A stretch of 34,510 nucleotides of DNA. Source: Burkholderiales bacterium (lineage in GTDB: Bacteria; Pseudomonadota; Gammaproteobacteria; Burkholderiales; Burkholderiaceae_C). Within the stretch, counting starts at the first letter, position 1. Every line of letters starts with the position of its first letter. The stretch is from NCBI GenBank assembly GCA_947446685.1, contig CANFIC010000008.1, positions 1 to 34,510 on the forward strand, written 5' to 3'. The notes under the pieces were generated by a model. That model saw nothing but the letters and a program-made list of their open reading frames with translations. It did no database searches and had not been told where the DNA came from. Position numbers and translations under genes: made by a program. Shown piece by piece: positions 8,754 to 16,621 of this stretch.

Positions 8754-9749
8754 TCAGAGCCGCACCAAGGCCTTGCCCTGGTTGCGACCCTGCATCAAGC
8801 GCACAAAGGCAGCCGGCGCGCTTTGCAGGCCCTCGGCGATGTCTTCGCGAAACTGCAATCTGCCGGCCAGGTAATGCGCCTTCATTTCGCTCAGCATCTG
8901 CTCCAGCGCATCCCAATGGTCATAGACGACCAGACCGCGCATGGTGGCGCGGGCACGGATCAACAAGGCCGGATTGATCGCCGTCGGCGCGGCGCCGTTG
9001 TACTGAGCCATCAGCCCGCACAGCACGACCCGCGCACCCAGCGCCAGACGTTCGAGCAGGGCCAGCAGCGTATCGCCACCGACATTGTCGAAATACACAT
9101 CGACGCCCTCAGGGCAAAGCCGGTCGAGCGCCTGACGCAGGTCTTCATCGCGGTAGTCAATACAGGCATCAAAGCCGGCCACCCCGGTGACCCAGGCACA
9201 TTTCTCCGGGCCGCCAGCGATGCCGATGACCCGGCAGCCCTTGATTTTGGCCAATTGACCGACGGTTGCACCGACCGGCCCGCTCGCAGCAGAGACGACC
9301 AGCGTATCGCCAGCCCGGGCATCGGCCAGACGGTTCAAACCCGCCCAGGCAGTCAAACCGGGCATACCCAGGCCGCCAAGGGCCAGCGTCGGCCGATCCA
9401 GCCAGGCCGGTACGCGGCGCGCCTGCGCCACCGCTGCAGCGTCGAGCAAGGCATGGCTGCGCCAACCGCAAGCAGCGACCCATTGCTCGCCGGCCGCCAT
9501 GGCCGGATGACGCGAGGCCAGCACCTCGACCAGGCCCTCGCCGCGAACCAGGTCGCCAATGCCGATCGAAGCGCTGAGGTGGCGGCCGGCCATCGCACTG
9601 CGCAGATAGGGGTCGAGCGACAGCGCCAGCACGCGGACCAGTACCTGCCCTTCTTCGGGCTGTGGCAGCTCGGCATGGCCAAAAGCAAAGTCGCTGGTTT
9701 CGGGCAAACCGACCGGCGTGCGTTGCAGCGTGATTTGTTCGATGTGCAT
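8754..9749 (-). CDS. Zinc-independent NADP-dependent oxidoreductase (MDR, PTGR/CurA type)
   Basis: The protein has 331 aa. It belongs to the medium-chain dehydrogenase/reductase branch without zinc that reduces the C=C bond of enones and enoyl compounds with NADPH. The Rossmann part shows VVSAASGPVGATVGQLAKIKG, IGIAGGPEKC, then VDVYFDNVGGDTL and CGLMAQYNG, all hallmarks of the leukotriene-B4-dehydrogenase/CurA group. A TTG two codons upstream (9755) is possible, but the ATG at 9749 gives the usual start. It lies 13 nt after the alpha/beta hydrolase gene. In this operon it would fit saturation of an unsaturated intermediate. Confidence 0.88.
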   Translation of the reverse strand: MHIEQITLQRTPVGLPETSDFAFGHAELPQPEEGQVLVRVLALSLDPYLRSAMAGRHLSASIGIGDLVRGEGLVEVLASRHPAMAAGEQWVAACGWRSHALLDAAAVAQARRVPAWLDRPTLALGGLGMPGLTAWAGLNRLADARAGDTLVVSAASGPVGATVGQLAKIKGCRVIGIAGGPEKCAWVTGVAGFDACIDYRDEDLRQALDRLCPEGVDVYFDNVGGDTLLALLERLALGARVVLCGLMAQYNGAAPTAINPALLIRARATMRGLVVYDHWDALEQMLSEMKAHYLAGRLQFREDIAEGLQSAPAAFVRLMQGRNQGKALVRL

Positions 9750-9762
9750 CGGCAAGCGGCTT

Positions 9763-10629
9763 TCAGTGAGCTGTTGGCTTGAGGTTCAGGCAGGTATCGC
9801 GAAGGCTCAGCAAATGCTGCTGCATCGCCGCCATGCGCTGAACCATCGGCGCGGGAATATCGAGCGACCGCACCTGAGGCGGCAACTCCTTGGCCAGCAA
9901 GGCGTCGATCTGTTTCAGCAGGATCGAGCCCTGCCAGCGAAAAATCGTTGTCGGCACCCGCAGCGCCTGCACATTTTCTGCCCGTTCATGGTCGAAGGCG
10001 GCCCGGTAGGCCAGCGCATAGTCCGACCCGGCGGCCAGCAGCGCGGCAAAGGTGGCGTGGATCTCGTCAGCTGATGGAGGATCAGCCCGAAAGCGATGCG
10101 CATCGTCTTGCTCGAACCAGGGGAAATACTGCAGCATGCCAGCGCTGATGCGCCAGGCTTCGAGCAAATGGCTGCCATCGTCTCGCGGACTCAGGTCGGG
10201 GAAATAGTTCGCCACGATATGTTCATGCTCGGCAGGCTCGAAATGCGCAGCGTTGTCGAGCAGCAGGTGCAACAGAGCGGCCGGATGCTCCAAGGCATAA
10301 GCGATGGCCAATTGCGAACCGGTGGCCGAGCCGTAAAGAAGGAAGGGCTGGCCGATCACCTCGCTGAGCAGTTGATGCAATGGCGCCACATAGTCGGCCA
10401 GCGAAGCCGGCGGCGTAGGCAGCGGATCAGAGCCACCATAACCCGGCGTATCGACTGCCAAGACATGGAATTGATCTGCAAGCTGCTGCATCCAGGGTTC
10501 ATACATTGCCGAGCAGCGCGGTGACGCATGCAGCAACACCAGCGGCATGCCGCCACGCCCGGCCTCACGGTACTGCAGATGCAAGCCGCCGGACCATCGC
10601 ACATGGCGCTGGATCAAGCCTCGCTTCAT
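9763..10629 (-). CDS. Alpha/beta-hydrolase-fold protein with altered nucleophile elbow
   Basis: The protein has 288 aa with the canonical fold order: LVLLHASPRCS (oxyanion-hole strand, HxSPR instead of HGxPG), VLAVDTPGYGGSDPLP, then the nucleophile elbow. The elbow reads LYGSATGSQLA, so the G-x-Nu-x-G position holds Ala, with Ser on either side at -1 and +3. I recall a subgroup with an HQxPRS start and a His-Thr-Gly elbow that also lacks the usual Ser, so this may be a real subfamily and not a mutation. Its start overlaps the CaiB stop by 4 nt (ATGA). The reaction is unknown; hydrolysis or C-C cleavage of a pathway intermediate is possible. Confidence 0.85.
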   Translation of the reverse strand: MKRGLIQRHVRWSGGLHLQYREAGRGGMPLVLLHASPRCSAMYEPWMQQLADQFHVLAVDTPGYGGSDPLPTPPASLADYVAPLHQLLSEVIGQPFLLYGSATGSQLAIAYALEHPAALLHLLLDNAAHFEPAEHEHIVANYFPDLSPRDDGSHLLEAWRISAGMLQYFPWFEQDDAHRFRADPPSADEIHATFAALLAAGSDYALAYRAAFDHERAENVQALRVPTTIFRWQGSILLKQIDALLAKELPPQVRSLDIPAPMVQRMAAMQQHLLSLRDTCLNLKPTAH

Positions 10630-11783
10630 CGCCGGTGGCCGAGCAAACGCAAGTTGTCCGCGCCCAGCGCCGAGCAGACCTGGCCGGACAAGCGCTGGCC
10701 GTCAAGCTTGATCGGATTGGCCAGCATGCGAAAGTCAGAAGCCAGTGGATGCGGCAGCGATTGCAGCATGCCGATGCGCGCGGCAAAAGGGTTGTCGATG
10801 GCTTGCTGCAGGCCCAGCACCGGCGCGATCGGCAGCTTGCCGGACATGCGCTCGAGCCAGTCGGCGGTACTGCGCTGAGCAAATGCGGCTTCCAGCAGCG
10901 GGATCAACTCGGCCTTGTTCGTGCGTCGCAACGCAGCATCGGCGAAGCGCAGACTGCGCAGAGCGGGCAGATCCAGCTCAATCAGCAGCAAGTCCCAGAA
11001 CTTGGCCGTCATGCACATCAGGAAAACATGGCCGTCGGCGGTGGGCAAGAGCTGGCAGGGTACGGTGGCCGGGTGCGCCGAGCTCGCTTGTCTTGTGGTG
11101 ACATGCCCGCCATTCAGGTACCAGGTGGCTGGATAGGTCAACTGGAACAAAGCGACATCGAACAGGCTGACGTCGACATCGCGCCCGACACCCGTCTTCA
11201 GCGCACCGACCAGCGCCGCCAGCAAACCGACCGCGAGGGTGACACCGCTGATGTAATCGACCACGGACAAACCCATGCGGGTCGGTGGCGCGCCGGGTTC
11301 GCCCGTCAGATGCATGAAGCCGGCTTCGGCCTGCATCAGATAGTCGTAGCCAGGCCAGGTCGCGCGTTCATTGTCGCGGCCATAGGCAGAAAGATGGGCA
11401 CAAACAAGGCGCGGGTTGATGGCAGCAAGTGCCTGGTGGGTCAGCCCCAGCTTGTCCGCCTGGTCGCCGCGAAGGTTGTTCAAGACGGCGTCAGCCGTCG
11501 CGACCAGATGATGGAAATCCGCAAGCCCTGAAACGCTCTTCAGGTCGAGTACGACGCTCTGCTTGTTGCGGTTGAAGGTCTGGAAGAACTGGCTGTCATC
11601 CGGGCCCAGAAAATGCGGGCCGGTGGCGCGCGACATATCGCCGCCGCCGGGCGTTTCGATCTTGATGACCTCGGCGCCCAGATCGGCCAGGTGCATCGAA
11701 GCGAAGGGGCCGGCGCCATATTGCTCGATCGCCAGGATGCGCACGCCCTGCAGCGGCAGCGGCTGAGCGACTCGCGAACTCAT
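10626..11783 (-). CDS. Family III CoA-transferase (CaiB/BaiF), first copy
   Basis: The protein has 385 aa. These enzymes move CoA between acyl-CoA and a carboxylic acid through an aspartyl-CoA intermediate. Family features are LQGVRILAIEQYGAGPFA at the start, LADLGAEVIKIETPGGGDMSR, FNRNKQSVVLDLK and ADAVLNNLRGD. By alignment from memory with formyl-CoA transferase (Asp169), the catalytic Asp is Asp176 in GLSVVDYISG. It lies between acyl-CoA dehydrogenase and hydrolase genes, with ATGA overlaps at both ends, so synthesis is coupled. Next to MaoC and CitE genes it most likely activates a dicarboxylic acid, as the itaconate CoA-transferase of pseudomonads does. Confidence 0.92.
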   Translation of the reverse strand: MSSRVAQPLPLQGVRILAIEQYGAGPFASMHLADLGAEVIKIETPGGGDMSRATGPHFLGPDDSQFFQTFNRNKQSVVLDLKSVSGLADFHHLVATADAVLNNLRGDQADKLGLTHQALAAINPRLVCAHLSAYGRDNERATWPGYDYLMQAEAGFMHLTGEPGAPPTRMGLSVVDYISGVTLAVGLLAALVGALKTGVGRDVDVSLFDVALFQLTYPATWYLNGGHVTTRQASSAHPATVPCQLLPTADGHVFLMCMTAKFWDLLLIELDLPALRSLRFADAALRRTNKAELIPLLEAAFAQRSTADWLERMSGKLPIAPVLGLQQAIDNPFAARIGMLQSLPHPLASDFRMLANPIKLDGQRLSGQVCSALGADNLRLLGHRR

Positions 11784-12961
11784 ACCGGGTGGCGCGCGAT
11801 CAACTGCTTGGCGATGATGGTGCGCAGGACTTCATTCGTGCCTTCGCCGATGCACATCAACATCGCGTCGCGGTAATAGCGCTCGATCTCGTACTCGGTC
11901 GAATAGCTGTAACCACCAAAGATCCGCATCGCCTCGTTGGCGCAAAAAACACCAGCCTCGGAGCCAAAATATTTGGCCATCGCTGCCTCCATGTCGCAGC
12001 GCTCGCCCGCATCGTATTTGCGTGCCGCCTGCTCGATCAGCAACTTTGCCGCCTCCACCTGGGTCGCCATTTCAGCCAGCTTCAACTGGATCGCCTGATG
12101 CTCGCAGATCGGCTTGCCGAAAGTGCTGCGCTCCTGTGCATAGCGCACCGACAACTCGAGCGCACCCAGCGCGATGCCGCAACCGCGCGCTGCGACATTG
12201 ATCCGGCCCAACTCCAGCCCGCCCGCCACCTGCTTGAAGCCCAGGCCCTCGACACCGCCGACCAGCCTGTCGGCGCTGACGCGGTAGTTGTCAAACACCA
12301 GCTCGCAGGTATCGATCGCCTTGTAGCCGAGCTTCTTCATCTTGTTGGCGACGATGAATCCTTCGCCCTTCTCAGCGATCAGCAAGCTCATGCCCTTGTG
12401 GCGGGGCTGGGCCTGCGGGTCGGTCTTGACCAGCAGCAAAATCCCGTGGCCGTTGCCGCTGTTGGTGATCCAAGTCTTGGCGCCATTGACGATATAGCTG
12501 TCGCCATCGCGCTTGGCCACCGTGCGAATCGCCTGTAGGTCAGTGCCGGCATTGGGCTCGGTCAGGCCGATACCACCGCGAAATTCGCCGCTGGCCATCC
12601 GCGGCAGAAAACTGGCTTTTTGCGCCTCGGTGCCGAAACGCTCGATCGCCGAAGCCATGATCAGATGCGAATTGAAGATGCCCGAAGGCGCCATCCAGGC
12701 CGAGGCGACCTTGATGACGATCTTGGCATAGGTCGATGCCGGCAGGCCCAGGCCGCCATATTGCTGGCCGATGGTGGCGCCAAACAATCCCAGCTCTTTC
12801 ATCTGCTCGACCAGCTCATGCGGATATTCATCCGCCTGATCGAACTTGCGGGCGATCGGACGTACTTCCTTCTCGACCCATTGTTCGATGCTGTCAAGGA
12901 TCGCGCGCTCGTCGTCAGCGCTCCAGGACTGACTGTCAGTGGGGCTCGCCTTGGAATCCAT
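11780..12961 (-). CDS. Acyl-CoA dehydrogenase
   Basis: The protein has 393 aa. It is an FAD enzyme that oxidises an acyl-CoA to the 2,3-enoyl-CoA, passing electrons to ETF. The motif LTEPNAGTD is at about residues 133-141, with ITNSGNGHG downstream. The catalytic base is Glu373 in IGEGTNEV, as in short- and branched-chain members, and RIFGGYSYSTEYEIERYYRD precedes it. It overlaps the MaoC stop by one base and the CaiB start by four. With MaoC and CitE in the same operon, a methylsuccinyl-CoA-like or other branched substrate is plausible. Confidence 0.94.
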   Translation of the reverse strand: MDSKASPTDSQSWSADDERAILDSIEQWVEKEVRPIARKFDQADEYPHELVEQMKELGLFGATIGQQYGGLGLPASTYAKIVIKVASAWMAPSGIFNSHLIMASAIERFGTEAQKASFLPRMASGEFRGGIGLTEPNAGTDLQAIRTVAKRDGDSYIVNGAKTWITNSGNGHGILLLVKTDPQAQPRHKGMSLLIAEKGEGFIVANKMKKLGYKAIDTCELVFDNYRVSADRLVGGVEGLGFKQVAGGLELGRINVAARGCGIALGALELSVRYAQERSTFGKPICEHQAIQLKLAEMATQVEAAKLLIEQAARKYDAGERCDMEAAMAKYFGSEAGVFCANEAMRIFGGYSYSTEYEIERYYRDAMLMCIGEGTNEVLRTIIAKQLIARHPV

Positions 12962-13479
12962 CAGTAACCAACCTTGTCTTCGAAGCTATGCCCCTGACGG
13001 GCGACCAGGATGGTGCGGACGAAAGTACAGACGACCACGCCGTGCTGGTTGAATCCGGTCGAACTGACGCTGACGATGCCGGCACCCGGGCGCGAAGCCG
13101 ATTCGCGCTTGGCCAGCACTTGCGATTCGGCCGTCAGCGTATCGCCGGCGAACAGGGGATGGGTCATCTTGATGTCAGTCCAGCCGAGATTGGCGATCGC
13201 CTTTTGCGACACGTCGCTGACACTCATGCCGACGATCAGCGCGATCGTCAGCGGTGAGCAGACGATGCAGCGACCGAACTCCGAAGCCTTGGCATATTCA
13301 GCGTCGAAATGCATCGGATGCGTATTCATCGTCAGCAGCGTGAACCAGGTGTTGTCGGCCTCGCTGATCGTGCGGCCCGGACGGTGCTCATAGATGTCAC
13401 CGACGTGGAACTCTTCGTAATGGCGTCCGAAAGTTTCCCGGAAGCGGTTTTCTCCAACCTTCTTGCTGTTCTGCACCAT
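12961..13479 (-). CDS. MaoC-family enoyl-CoA hydratase
   Basis: The protein has 172 aa and a single hot-dog domain. It hydrates an enoyl-CoA to a hydroxyacyl-CoA. The ATG at 13479 is chosen over an in-frame TTG at 13494 because GGAG sits 9 nt before the ATG and overlaps that TTG. Motifs: GRTISEADNTWFTLLTMNTHPMH (catalytic Asp/His region), then FGRCIVCSPLTIALIVGMSVSD and GDTLTAESQVLAKRES. The sequence resembles mesaconyl/itaconyl-CoA hydratase-type MaoC proteins in catabolic operons. The stop TGA shares a base with the acyl-CoA dehydrogenase ATG. Confidence 0.92.
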   Translation of the reverse strand: MVQNSKKVGENRFRETFGRHYEEFHVGDIYEHRPGRTISEADNTWFTLLTMNTHPMHFDAEYAKASEFGRCIVCSPLTIALIVGMSVSDVSQKAIANLGWTDIKMTHPLFAGDTLTAESQVLAKRESASRPGAGIVSVSSTGFNQHGVVVCTFVRTILVARQGHSFEDKVGY

Positions 13480-13502
13480 TTCTCTTTTCTCCAAAACAAG
13501 CT

Positions 13503-14336
13503 TTATTCGCCGGCACGCAACAAGATGCGTCGGGCTGACAGCAGCACCGGCCGATCAATCAAGGCCCCATCCAGCAAAGCCGCTGCCGGTCCATCGGCAC
13601 AGGCCTGCACAATCCTTCGGGCTCGCGCCAGGTCGGCGGAAGACGGCATCAAGCCGGCATGCACCGGGACCACCTGCGACGGATGGATCAGGGCCTTGGC
13701 AGTAAAGCCCAGCGCAACGACCCGCTGCGTCTCCAGCCGGGCACCTTCGGCATCTGCGACATCAAGCCAGGGCACATCGATCGCCATCCGGCCTGCACCG
13801 GCGGCGGCAGCAACCAGCACCGACCTTGCATGCAGCAAGGGCTCCCACGCAAAGGCGCAACCGAGTTCGGCTGACAGGTCGGCGCCGCCCAGCATCAGCG
13901 CTTGAAGTTGTCCATGTGCGCAGGCAATCCGGGGCGCTGCCTGCAGGCCCGCCACAGTCTCGATCAAGGCGATCAAGGGCAGCCCGGGAAGCTGTGCCGC
14001 CAGCAAGGCAATCTGCTCGGCGCTGTCGGCCTTGGCCAGCATCACGAAGGCCGGCGCGGCGCAAGCTTCGCGCAATGCCAGCAGATCACGCAACCCGTCC
14101 GCAGTTGTCAGTCCGCTGATGCGAAGTCCGTAGTGATGACCTGTCGGCTGCTGCTGCAAAAAAGACAGCACTGCGACCCTGGCCTGAGCTCGCGCTGCCG
14201 GAGCCACCGCATCTTCGAGGTCAATGCAGACCAGGTCAGCCCCACAACTGCCTGCCTTGACAAAGCGCTCGGGCCGGTCGCCCGGTACGAATAGCAGCGA
14301 CCTGAACGCTGGCAATGAATTCGGCGCGGACGACAT
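13503..14336 (-). CDS. CitE-like HpcH/HpaI aldolase (beta-hydroxyacyl-CoA lyase type)
   Basis: The protein has 277 aa. This TIM-barrel family cleaves citryl-CoA, malyl-CoA, citramalyl-CoA and similar esters into an acyl-CoA and a 2-oxo acid. Seen are FRSLLFVPGDRPERF, CIDLEDAV, the magnesium ligands Glu126 (IALIETVAG) and Asp153 (LGGADLSAELG), and KALIHPSQV. The frame extends 24 codons further upstream, but the ATG at 14336 shares its A with the stop of the upstream gene and precedes the conserved start. With MaoC, acyl-CoA dehydrogenase and CaiB genes it completes an activate, oxidise, hydrate and cleave set. Confidence 0.92.
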   Translation of the reverse strand: MSSAPNSLPAFRSLLFVPGDRPERFVKAGSCGADLVCIDLEDAVAPAARAQARVAVLSFLQQQPTGHHYGLRISGLTTADGLRDLLALREACAAPAFVMLAKADSAEQIALLAAQLPGLPLIALIETVAGLQAAPRIACAHGQLQALMLGGADLSAELGCAFAWEPLLHARSVLVAAAAGAGRMAIDVPWLDVADAEGARLETQRVVALGFTAKALIHPSQVVPVHAGLMPSSADLARARRIVQACADGPAAALLDGALIDRPVLLSARRILLRAGE

Positions 14337-15223
14337 CAGCTGAGCTGCTCGGGTGCAGCCACGGCCGCAGCGAAATGCTCCGCCGCCGCAATCCGGGTCG
14401 TGATCCACACGCCGCTGGCCTGTTCGACATGCTCGAAAAATCGCTTCAAGGCCCAGATGCGACCCGGCCGGCCGATGATGCGCAGATGCAGGCCCAGCGA
14501 CATCAACCGCGGCTCAGTCGCGGTCTGCGCTTCCTGCAGCAACTGGTCGAAGGTATCGCAAGCGTATTTCAACCACATATCGGGTGTGTAGGCCGGCGAG
14601 ATCCACATCTTCATGTCGTTGGAGTCGAGGGCATAGGGCATGATCACCATCGGTCGCTCGGAGCCCGGCACCGCATCCCAGAACGGGGTGTCGGCGCTGT
14701 AATCGTCCATGTGATAGAAAAACCCTTCTTCCTGCAAGAGCCGGCGCGTATGTTCGGTATGCAGATAGCGCGAGAGCCAGCCGAGGGGCCTTTTGCCGGT
14801 GCTGGCTTCGATGCTGTCGGCCGCGCGGCGGATGAAGGCGCGCTCATCGGCTTCGTTGAGGCGGAACTGGTGGATCCAGCGCCAGCCATGCGAACAGACC
14901 TCATCGCCGCGGCTCCGGATCACTTGCGCCAGTTCGGGCGCGCGCTCCAGCGCCAAAGCAGCCGCAGTCCAGGTGGCTGGGATTGCGTGACCATCGAGAA
15001 GGCTGACGATGCGCCGCGCACCTTCCTTGATGCCGTAACGGTAATTCGACTCGTTGCCATGCATGCGGATCGGCTTTTTCAGCGTCACGCCGAGTTCATC
15101 GACCGGCTCGGGCATCGGGTCGCCGTCAGCCACGCTGTACTCGGAACCTTCCTCAACATTGACGACGATCGAAAGCGCGAGCTTCGCGCCATCGGGCCAG
15201 GACCAGGGGGGCTGCATTGTCAT
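14336..15223 (-). CDS. PuuE-type polysaccharide deacetylase-family hydrolase, copy 1
   Basis: The protein has 295 aa from the ATG at 15223; an upstream ATG (15265) would overlap the SDR gene by 29 nt. It has the NodB-like fold of the PuuE allantoinase group, which opens cyclic amides instead of deacetylating sugars. Motifs: PDGAKLALSIVVNVEEGSE, EVCSHGWRWIHQF, GWLSRYLHTEHTRRLLQEEG, then HMDDYSADTPFW and LHLRIIGRPGRI. There is no signal peptide, so it is cytoplasmic. Two further copies lie in the divergent operon. The likely role is hydrolysis of a ring C-N bond (lactam, imide or hydantoin type); the exact substrate is unknown. Confidence 0.88.
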   Translation of the reverse strand: MTMQPPWSWPDGAKLALSIVVNVEEGSEYSVADGDPMPEPVDELGVTLKKPIRMHGNESNYRYGIKEGARRIVSLLDGHAIPATWTAAALALERAPELAQVIRSRGDEVCSHGWRWIHQFRLNEADERAFIRRAADSIEASTGKRPLGWLSRYLHTEHTRRLLQEEGFFYHMDDYSADTPFWDAVPGSERPMVIMPYALDSNDMKMWISPAYTPDMWLKYACDTFDQLLQEAQTATEPRLMSLGLHLRIIGRPGRIWALKRFFEHVEQASGVWITTRIAAAEHFAAAVAAPEQLS

Positions 15224-15236
15224 GGGTCTGAGGATT

Positions 15237-16094
15237 TCAGTGGTATTCCTCACCGCCGGAGACATTCATCGCCTCGCCGGTGATGTACTGGGCCTGATCG
15301 GAGCACAGAAATGCGCAGGCATTGGCGATGTCGCTCGGCAGTCCGGGCCGGCCCAAAGGAATGCGGGCCGCCATTTCGGCCAGATATTGCTCGACCGTCT
15401 TGCCTTGAAGGCGGGCGAAATGTTCGTTCTGCCATGCGCCCAGTCCGGTCGTGACATGGTTCGGACAGATTGCGTTGACGGTGATCTGATGCGCTGCCAA
15501 CTCGATCGCCGAGACGCGGGTCAGGCCGATCAAGCCATGCTTGGACGCGCAATAGGCCGAAGCCATGCCGAAGCCTGACTTGGCCGCCTGGCTGGCAATA
15601 TTGATGATGCGGCCACCCCGGCCCTGCTCGATCATCCTGATCGCCACCGCCTGGGTCGCAGCGAATACGCCGCGCAAATTGACACCCAGCACCATGTCCC
15701 ATTCTTCCATGGACATCTCGACGATCGGCTTCATCAGATAGCCGACCCCGGCGTTGTTGACCAGAATATCGACCCCGCCAAAAACCGCCTCGGTCTGCGC
15801 GACCAGGTTCTTGATCGCAGCGCTATCAAGCATATTGCAGGCGACAGCCATTGCCTGCCCGCCGGAAGCCTTGATCTCGTCGACGATAGCCTGCATCTCG
15901 GCATTGGCGCCGATCGCTGCTGCTGGCAGATGCGGGCCGGCCGCTGTCCCGATGTCGGCAATGACAACGCGCGCGCCCTCGGCTGCCAAGCGCTGCGCCA
16001 TCGCCGCGCCGAGCCCGCCACGCCGTCCAGCGCCAGTGATGATGGCGACCTTGCCGGCCAGATCAGGGTAGCGGCCCTGCATGACCTGGTTCAC
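15237..16094 (-). CDS. Short-chain dehydrogenase/reductase (SDR)
   Basis: The protein has 285 aa. It is a classical SDR: cofactor loop IITGAGRRGGLGAAMAQRLA, NNAG motif (LVNNAGVGYL), catalytic Ser in IINIASQAAKSG and YxxxK in SAYCASKHG, ending NVSGGEEYH. A charged Asp follows the second strand (VVIADIG), which suggests NAD(H) preference. The start is read as GTG at 16094, whose GTGA overlaps the stop of the upstream gene; an ATG four codons later (16082) is possible. There is a glycine-rich insertion near TGAGRRGG and an extra segment after GTAAG. It would oxidise a hydroxy intermediate or reduce a keto intermediate. Confidence 0.92.
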   Translation of the reverse strand: MNQVMQGRYPDLAGKVAIITGAGRRGGLGAAMAQRLAAEGARVVIADIGTAAGPHLPAAAIGANAEMQAIVDEIKASGGQAMAVACNMLDSAAIKNLVAQTEAVFGGVDILVNNAGVGYLMKPIVEMSMEEWDMVLGVNLRGVFAATQAVAIRMIEQGRGGRIINIASQAAKSGFGMASAYCASKHGLIGLTRVSAIELAAHQITVNAICPNHVTTGLGAWQNEHFARLQGKTVEQYLAEMAARIPLGRPGLPSDIANACAFLCSDQAQYITGEAMNVSGGEEYH

Positions 16095-16396
16095 AGCGAT
16101 TCGGTGATGATGAACATCGGCGCATCGGCAAAGGCCTGGAATTGCGCCGAAATCGCCTGCATCGCCGGGGTGCTGATGTCAGCACCGAGCTGGGCCATAT
16201 CGTTGATCTTGAGGATTTCGACATAGGCATAGGGCGAGGGCCCGCCGGTCAGCAGGCCCTTGGCCCTCAAGACCTCGAATCGGTCGACCGAAGGCAGGCT
16301 GCCTGCGGTCGGCAGATCGACCTCGCGCGCCCAGCGCTCGTAGTCGAGATGGGCAGCAGAATCCTTCAAATTGAACAAAACGATCAAGGTGGTCAA
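16091..16396 (-). CDS. RedY/HapK-like small protein (101 aa, TTG start)
   Basis: This is the first gene of the minus-strand operon. The conserved part begins TTLIVLFNLKDSA, and the only well-supported start is a TTG at 16396 with AGAGGA 7 nt upstream; no ATG lies between the promoter and the conserved region in this frame. The sequence (YERWAREVDLPTAGSLPSV, FEVLRAKGLL, YAYVEILKINDM, FQAFADAPMFIITESL) looks like a dimeric alpha+beta-barrel protein of the EthD/RedY kind. I recall it as the REDY-like HapK family, named from prodigiosin clusters. The biochemical role is unknown. The stop overlaps the SDR start (GTGA). Confidence 0.75.
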   Translation of the reverse strand: MTTLIVLFNLKDSAAHLDYERWAREVDLPTAGSLPSVDRFEVLRAKGLLTGGPSPYAYVEILKINDMAQLGADISTPAMQAISAQFQAFADAPMFIITESL

Positions 16397-16429
16397 GGTA
16401 AGTCCTCTCGCGGCATGCCAGCCGCATAG

Positions 16430-16441
16430 TTGTCCGGACAA
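16430..16441. promoter_or_regulatory. Operator A: TTGTCCGGACAA
   Basis: This perfect 12-bp palindrome directly abuts the -10 box of the minus-strand promoter and covers its expected transcription start, the usual place for a repressor site. The TTGT-N4-ACAA type is known for GntR-family (FCD subgroup) regulators. Related copies occur at 16525 and 32258. Confidence 0.75.
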
Positions 16442-16469
16442 ATCATAGCAGCCGGCGAGAGGCTGTCAA
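16442..16469 (-). promoter_or_regulatory. Sigma-70 promoter of the ten-gene minus-strand operon
   Basis: On the minus strand TTGACA (16469-16464, perfect -35) is separated by 16 bp from TATGAT (16447-16442, five of six -10 bases). Start of transcription would fall near 16435, inside operator A, giving a leader of about 40 nt before the TTG start codon. Confidence 0.75.
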
Positions 16470-16524
16470 CCCTGAACCGCAAGCGCGGCGACATTGTTGT
16501 CAGACCGGGCCTGTTTGCAAAAAG

Positions 16525-16536
16525 TTGTCCGTACAA
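16525..16536. promoter_or_regulatory. Operator B: TTGTCCGTACAA
   Basis: The arms TTGT/ACAA are perfect. The site and its flanks (AAAAGTTGTCCGTACAAAT, 19 nt) are repeated exactly, in the other orientation, at 32251-32275 before the FAD oxidase gene. It lies 95 bp from operator A, about nine helical turns, so looping between the two is possible. Confidence 0.7.
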
Positions 16537-16539
16537 ATA

Positions 16540-16568
16540 TTGCGCTAATCAACATGATCGGATATTCT
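16540..16568 (+). promoter_or_regulatory. Possible sigma-70 promoter of the plus-strand operon
   Basis: TTGCGC (16540-16545), a 17-bp spacer and TATTCT (16563-16568) make a moderate match, 3 bp after operator B. A degenerate operator (TTCTTTGGACAA, 16565-16576, nine of twelve bases) overlaps the -10 box and start point, repeating the layout of the other two promoters. Confidence 0.35.
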
Positions 16569-16621
16569 TTGGACAACGCAATCAGGCGATATTCAGCGCG
16601 CCAACCACAGGACGGGACTCA

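Noticed and set aside
16430-16621. Upstream extension of the methyltransferase frame
   Set aside because: It would start inside operator A and translate through the promoter region; the ATG at 16622 has a ribosome site.
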